From: Mucilaginibacter sp.
Lineage (GTDB): Bacteria > Bacteroidota > Bacteroidia > Sphingobacteriales > Sphingobacteriaceae
DNA: 64,000 nt
Direction of reading: 5' to 3'
Assembly (NCBI GenBank): GCA_031292485.1
Contig: JARLHA010000032.1
Coordinates: 62,001-126,000, forward strand
The translations under genes and the position numbers were made by a program. The notes beneath the pieces were generated by a model. That model searched no databases. It was not told the DNA's origin and saw nothing but the letters and a program-made list of their open reading frames with translations. This document shows, piece by piece, positions 61,780 through 64,000 of the stretch (position 1 is its first letter; every line of letters begins with the position of its first letter).

Positions 61780-62541
61780 TCAATTTACATCGAGCTGCAA
61801 AATGCGCACTTTATAGGCAGCCGGCAACAGGGTGCTTTTTAACCTGGTATCGAGTTTCATCATCCGGAGCTGTTTATAAAATTTCAAGAGCGGAATAAGC
61901 CAGTATTTATTTTTTAGCCCGAGCAGGTAACTCACCCTGGCAGGCACGAGCTGGAATTGCACCTGTTTTAAAATAGCATACCTGATGGCACCCAGTTGTT
62001 TTTTATACTGGTAATAAAGATCGGCGGTAAAGTCACTTTTAATCAAATTTTCATTGAGATGCTCCTCTCGCGATAGCCGCCATTGGCTATAATCAACCGG
62101 TAAATCTGCGAGTTGCATGCGGTTCCCTACGCTAAGAAAGACCTCAAAAACTTCAGCTTTTTCTTCCTTCGTCAGCATCCTTTCCAATAATTCATACGAA
62201 CGGATCGAATAATCAATTAACAGGTATAAGACGTCGCGGTAAGCCCAATCCGGGATTTTATCATTTCTTTTTTTTTCCACATCCTGATGAATAGCTGTTA
62301 TCCGGTCAATGGATGCAAGTGCTTTTGATTCTTCCGAGAAGATGATTTGACCCGCGTATTCAACGGTTGAAAATAGCCTGGCGAGAGGGTCTGACGGTAG
62401 TCGGCCGGTGAAGTATAGCCAGTCAACGGCCTTGTTCAACGCGAACTCCGCCGCCGCGCCGGCGAATATAAAAAGAACGGTATCGGCTTTGCCCCATATC
62501 TTCCTGACGATTGAATTTTTATCAACAAAATATTTTTCCAT
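61780..62541 (-). CDS. MpaB-type (DUF2236) oxygenase family protein
   Basis: A 253-residue helical protein of the oxygenase MpaB / DUF2236 family. LFIFAGAAAEFALNKAVDWL near the N-terminus, ALASIDRITAIHQDVEKKR with the conserved histidine at about residue 90, then WAYRDVLYLLIDYSIRSYEL and NRMQLADLPVDYSQW follow the family plan (A..V..IH..V, W.h...vds, G.P..y.e). Characterised relatives are haem-dependent oxygenases (Lcp latex-cleaving type) or act in mycophenolate synthesis; a substrate cannot be suggested here. The DUF2809 gene lies 8 nt upstream and is likely co-transcribed. Confidence 0.7.
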   Translation of the reverse strand: MEKYFVDKNSIVRKIWGKADTVLFIFAGAAAEFALNKAVDWLYFTGRLPSDPLARLFSTVEYAGQIIFSEESKALASIDRITAIHQDVEKKRNDKIPDWAYRDVLYLLIDYSIRSYELLERMLTKEEKAEVFEVFLSVGNRMQLADLPVDYSQWRLSREEHLNENLIKSDFTADLYYQYKKQLGAIRYAILKQVQFQLVPARVSYLLGLKNKYWLIPLLKFYKQLRMMKLDTRLKSTLLPAAYKVRILQLDVN

Positions 62542-62549
62542 ATAAAAAA

Positions 62550-62948
62550 TTACAACGTTTGAAGGCTTAACCTGAGGTTCTCAGCCACAATCACTAAAAT
62601 AATACCTAACGTATAAACTAATAAATCTGTAAACGAAAAAGAGGTACCCAACAATACTTTTGCCAGCCTTGAATTTTCCAACCCCAAAACTCTTATCAAA
62701 TGAAAATATTGCGAAACCTCAATAGTATAAGCAAATAGCAGAACCCCACCTGCGGTAAGCAGCACCGGCAAGTTGAAAAAGCTTTTTACAAAGCAATAAA
62801 TTAGTATCACCACCAAAAAATCACCACCGTAGGGGCGGATAAGAGAGTCATGCAGATAAAGGGCGATGATTATTTCGCTGATGAACAGGAGAAAAGCTGC
62901 AATAAAGTAGTCGATATGGAATTTTAACACAATAAAAGTACTTTGCAA
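62550..62948 (-). CDS. DUF2809 membrane protein
   Basis: A 132-residue protein with four TM helices resembling the DUF2809 family. Marks are HIDYFIAAFLLFISEIIIAL, RPYGGDFLVVILIYCFVKSF (a conserved R-x-Y-GGD motif), LFAYTIEVSQYFHLIRVLGL and GTSFSFTDLLVYTLGI (F-x-DLLVY-x-G). Often annotated VanZ-related by topology, with no proven role. Precedes the MpaB-like gene by 8 nt. A near-palindrome AAAGGGTAATTACTCTTT (62989-63006) lies 40 nt ahead of the start and may be regulatory. Confidence 0.85.
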   Translation of the reverse strand: MQSTFIVLKFHIDYFIAAFLLFISEIIIALYLHDSLIRPYGGDFLVVILIYCFVKSFFNLPVLLTAGGVLLFAYTIEVSQYFHLIRVLGLENSRLAKVLLGTSFSFTDLLVYTLGIILVIVAENLRLSLQTL

Positions 62949-63311
62949 AACAAAGTAATTGATAATTAATTAAAACTCCAAACAAGTGAAAGGGTAATTA
63001 CTCTTTTTCTTTTAATCCAGGTGTTTCGTTTTTCCGAAAATTATCATGTATAGCCAAACCGGTATCCCAATCCGAAAAATTTTATAGAAACAACTGCAAT
63101 TATTCATCTTGCCTTGTTGACAGGGCAAATTTTATTGGGGGTAGTCGTTTTTTTAACTTGTAAATCCCTGTTATTAACATACAGTCGGGGAATCACACAG
63201 TCTTTTACATCGTTTCATTTATGATGTTTGCCACCATCTTCCCGGAAAATTAATTTATAAGCAGTGCCCAGCCTGCAGACTGCAAATTGCCGGCTAATAA
63301 CTGCAAACTAA
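62949..63311. other. Intergenic region, two minor repeats only
   Basis: Holds the near-palindrome at 62989-63006 and, close to the YXWGXW stop, a pair of direct repeats ACTGCAAA (about 63278-63285 and 63300-63307). No gene or RNA was recognised. Confidence 0.45.
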
Positions 63312-63605
63312 TTACCTCCAATACCCTCTATGCCACCTGTATCCGCGCGTGCCACGCTCCCAGGTCCCACGCATCCATACCCGGCCTGGTCTGGGGCTGG
63401 CCCAATGGCCGCGGAAATATACGTATTGCCCACCTTGCCAGGCCCAATCGCCATCAATCCAAATTGCGCCTGCATAAGGAGCTGCCGGCCTTTCGTAAAG
63501 CGGCTCCACCGGCCTGTTATACACATAGTAACTTCCGGCACATGATGCCAGAAAAAGGGAACCTGCCAACGCGAGCATCATCCCTGATTTTGATATTGTT
63601 TTCAT
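63312..63605 (-). CDS. YXWGXW-repeat lipoprotein
   Basis: A 97-residue lipoprotein: signal MMLALAGSLFLASC with the lipidated cysteine at about 22, then a Pro/Tyr-rich linker (YVYNRPVEPLYERPAAPYAG) and a Trp/Gly-rich domain with recurring aromatic motifs (GDWAWQGGQYVYFRGHW, GTWERGTRGYRWHRGYW), the YXWGXW pattern. Such small proteins are common in Bacteroidota and proteobacteria and have no assigned role; a surface or peptidoglycan-adjacent location is likely. Stands alone, with no regulatory site recognised. Confidence 0.88.
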   Translation of the reverse strand: MKTISKSGMMLALAGSLFLASCAGSYYVYNRPVEPLYERPAAPYAGAIWIDGDWAWQGGQYVYFRGHWASPRPGRVWMRGTWERGTRGYRWHRGYWR

Positions 63606-63727
63606 AGGTTTTACTATTAATATCTGAATATGATAATAAAGATATTGACAAATAATACCATAAAAGGTTTGAAATTTTTAAAGATCAAAAATCAGTGTTT
63701 TCTCAGAAATGTGGCTGGAAATCAACG

Positions 63728-64000
63728 TTAGTGATGTTTGCTGAATTTGTTCGCAATGACCAGATCTTTGCTGCCGGCTGTGTACTCATAAAACCCTTCT
63801 CCTGATTTAATGCCTTTGTGCCCGGCGGTAACCATGTTCACTAACAGCGGGCAGGGCGCATATTTTTGATTGCCAAAGCCATGATACAATACATTTAATA
63901 TTGCCAGGCAAACATCCAGGCCAATAAAATCAGCCAGTTGCAGGGGCCCCATCGGGTGGGCCATACCCAATTTCATTACTGAATCAATTTCGGCCACACC
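63728..64000 (-). CDS. 3-hydroxyacyl-CoA (3-hydroxybutyryl-CoA) dehydrogenase, C-terminal 90 residues
   Basis: Only the helical C-terminal domain is in the window; the NAD-binding half lies beyond 64000. The motif [20 protein letters not shown], then [20 protein letters not shown] and [14 protein letters not shown], is characteristic of the short dehydrogenases of the HbdA/PaaH type, with the substrate-binding helix dimer contacts in this part. Likely role is NAD(P)-dependent oxidation of 3-hydroxyacyl-CoA in fatty-acid or butyrate metabolism. No partner gene is visible. Confidence 0.93.
   Translation of the reverse strand, partial: GVAEIDSVMKLGMAHPMGPLQLADFIGLDVCLAILNVLYHGFGNQKYAPCPLLVNMVTAGHKGIKSGEGFYEYTAGSKDLVIANKFSKHH

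Noticed and set aside
63287..63607. 106-codon plus-strand ORF over the YXWGXW gene
   Set aside because: Antisense shadow of a GC-rich, Trp/Gly-coding gene; the minus strand encodes a clear lipoprotein.

Overview
ORGANISM. The window looks like a chromosome segment of a Bacteroidota, family Sphingobacteriaceae, probably a Mucilaginibacter or Pedobacter relative. The signs are promoters of the Bacteroidota type (TTTG, then 18-21 nt, then TAnnTTTG), near absence of Shine-Dalgarno sequences, and families typical of this phylum: TonB-dependent receptors with STN domains, DUF4249 and DUF4296 lipoproteins, a YXWGXW lipoprotein, LytTR two-component systems and SLBB-type polysaccharide exporters. The genus is an inference from general resemblance. 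LAYOUT. 1-6.1 kb: methionine region on the minus strand. A promoter, a SAM-I riboswitch, a previously unannotated 39-codon leader ORF ending in CNMCMCCCC, then metY, metX and hom (cut by the window edge); two tandem DinB-family genes and a further trans-sulfuration enzyme follow. 6.1-11.9 kb: two divergently transcribed Mg2+ importers (mgtA, mgtE) and bioB, followed by two decayed small genes. 12.5-22.2 kb: an AurF-like diiron protein, a VOC protein, a large MG2/TonB-plug protein, aspartokinase, a GNAT acetyltransferase, a YggS-type PLP protein, and a DUF4296 lipoprotein overlapping mutS2. 22.2-29.2 kb: CE2 esterase, LytS/LytTR sensor-regulator pair, TonB receptor and partner lipoprotein. 29.3-44.6 kb: an alcohol dehydrogenase fossil and then an AT-rich capsule/exopolysaccharide locus of Wzx/Wzy type (Wzi, SLBB exporter, Wzz, acyltransferase, glycosyltransferases, EpsG polymerase, flippase, a truncated GT4 gene and the initiating sugar-phosphate transferase). 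44.7-47.3 kb: a Balon/baeRF3-type ribosome hibernation protein divergent from a ferritin-like stress protein, then tRNA-Ser(GCU). 47.5-54.9 kb: a six-gene operon under a YtrA-like GntR regulator, with two ABC systems, whose last gene fuses an ABC-2 permease to an M1 aminopeptidase domain that has lost its zinc-binding residues. 55-64 kb: MATE, DoxX, VOC, a GT-C membrane protein, gmhB, small lipoproteins and membrane proteins, an MpaB-type protein, DUF2809, and the C-terminus of a 3-hydroxyacyl-CoA dehydrogenase. HOW IT FITS TOGETHER. lysC, hom, metX and metY give most of the aspartate-to-homocysteine route, with control by SAM (riboswitch) and possibly by charged tRNA-Cys or tRNA-Met (leader peptide). 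The capsule locus holds the parts for lipid-linked repeat synthesis, flipping, polymerisation and export, apart from a tyrosine kinase and nucleotide-sugar synthesis. MOST UNUSUAL. (1) The Cys/Met-rich leader ORF directly behind the SAM riboswitch. (2) The ABC-permease fused to a dead M1 peptidase, with an operator lying on the start site of the operon. (3) A recurring intergenic architecture: degenerate 7-8 nt words, often in facing arms that can form long hairpins, with a different word at each site.
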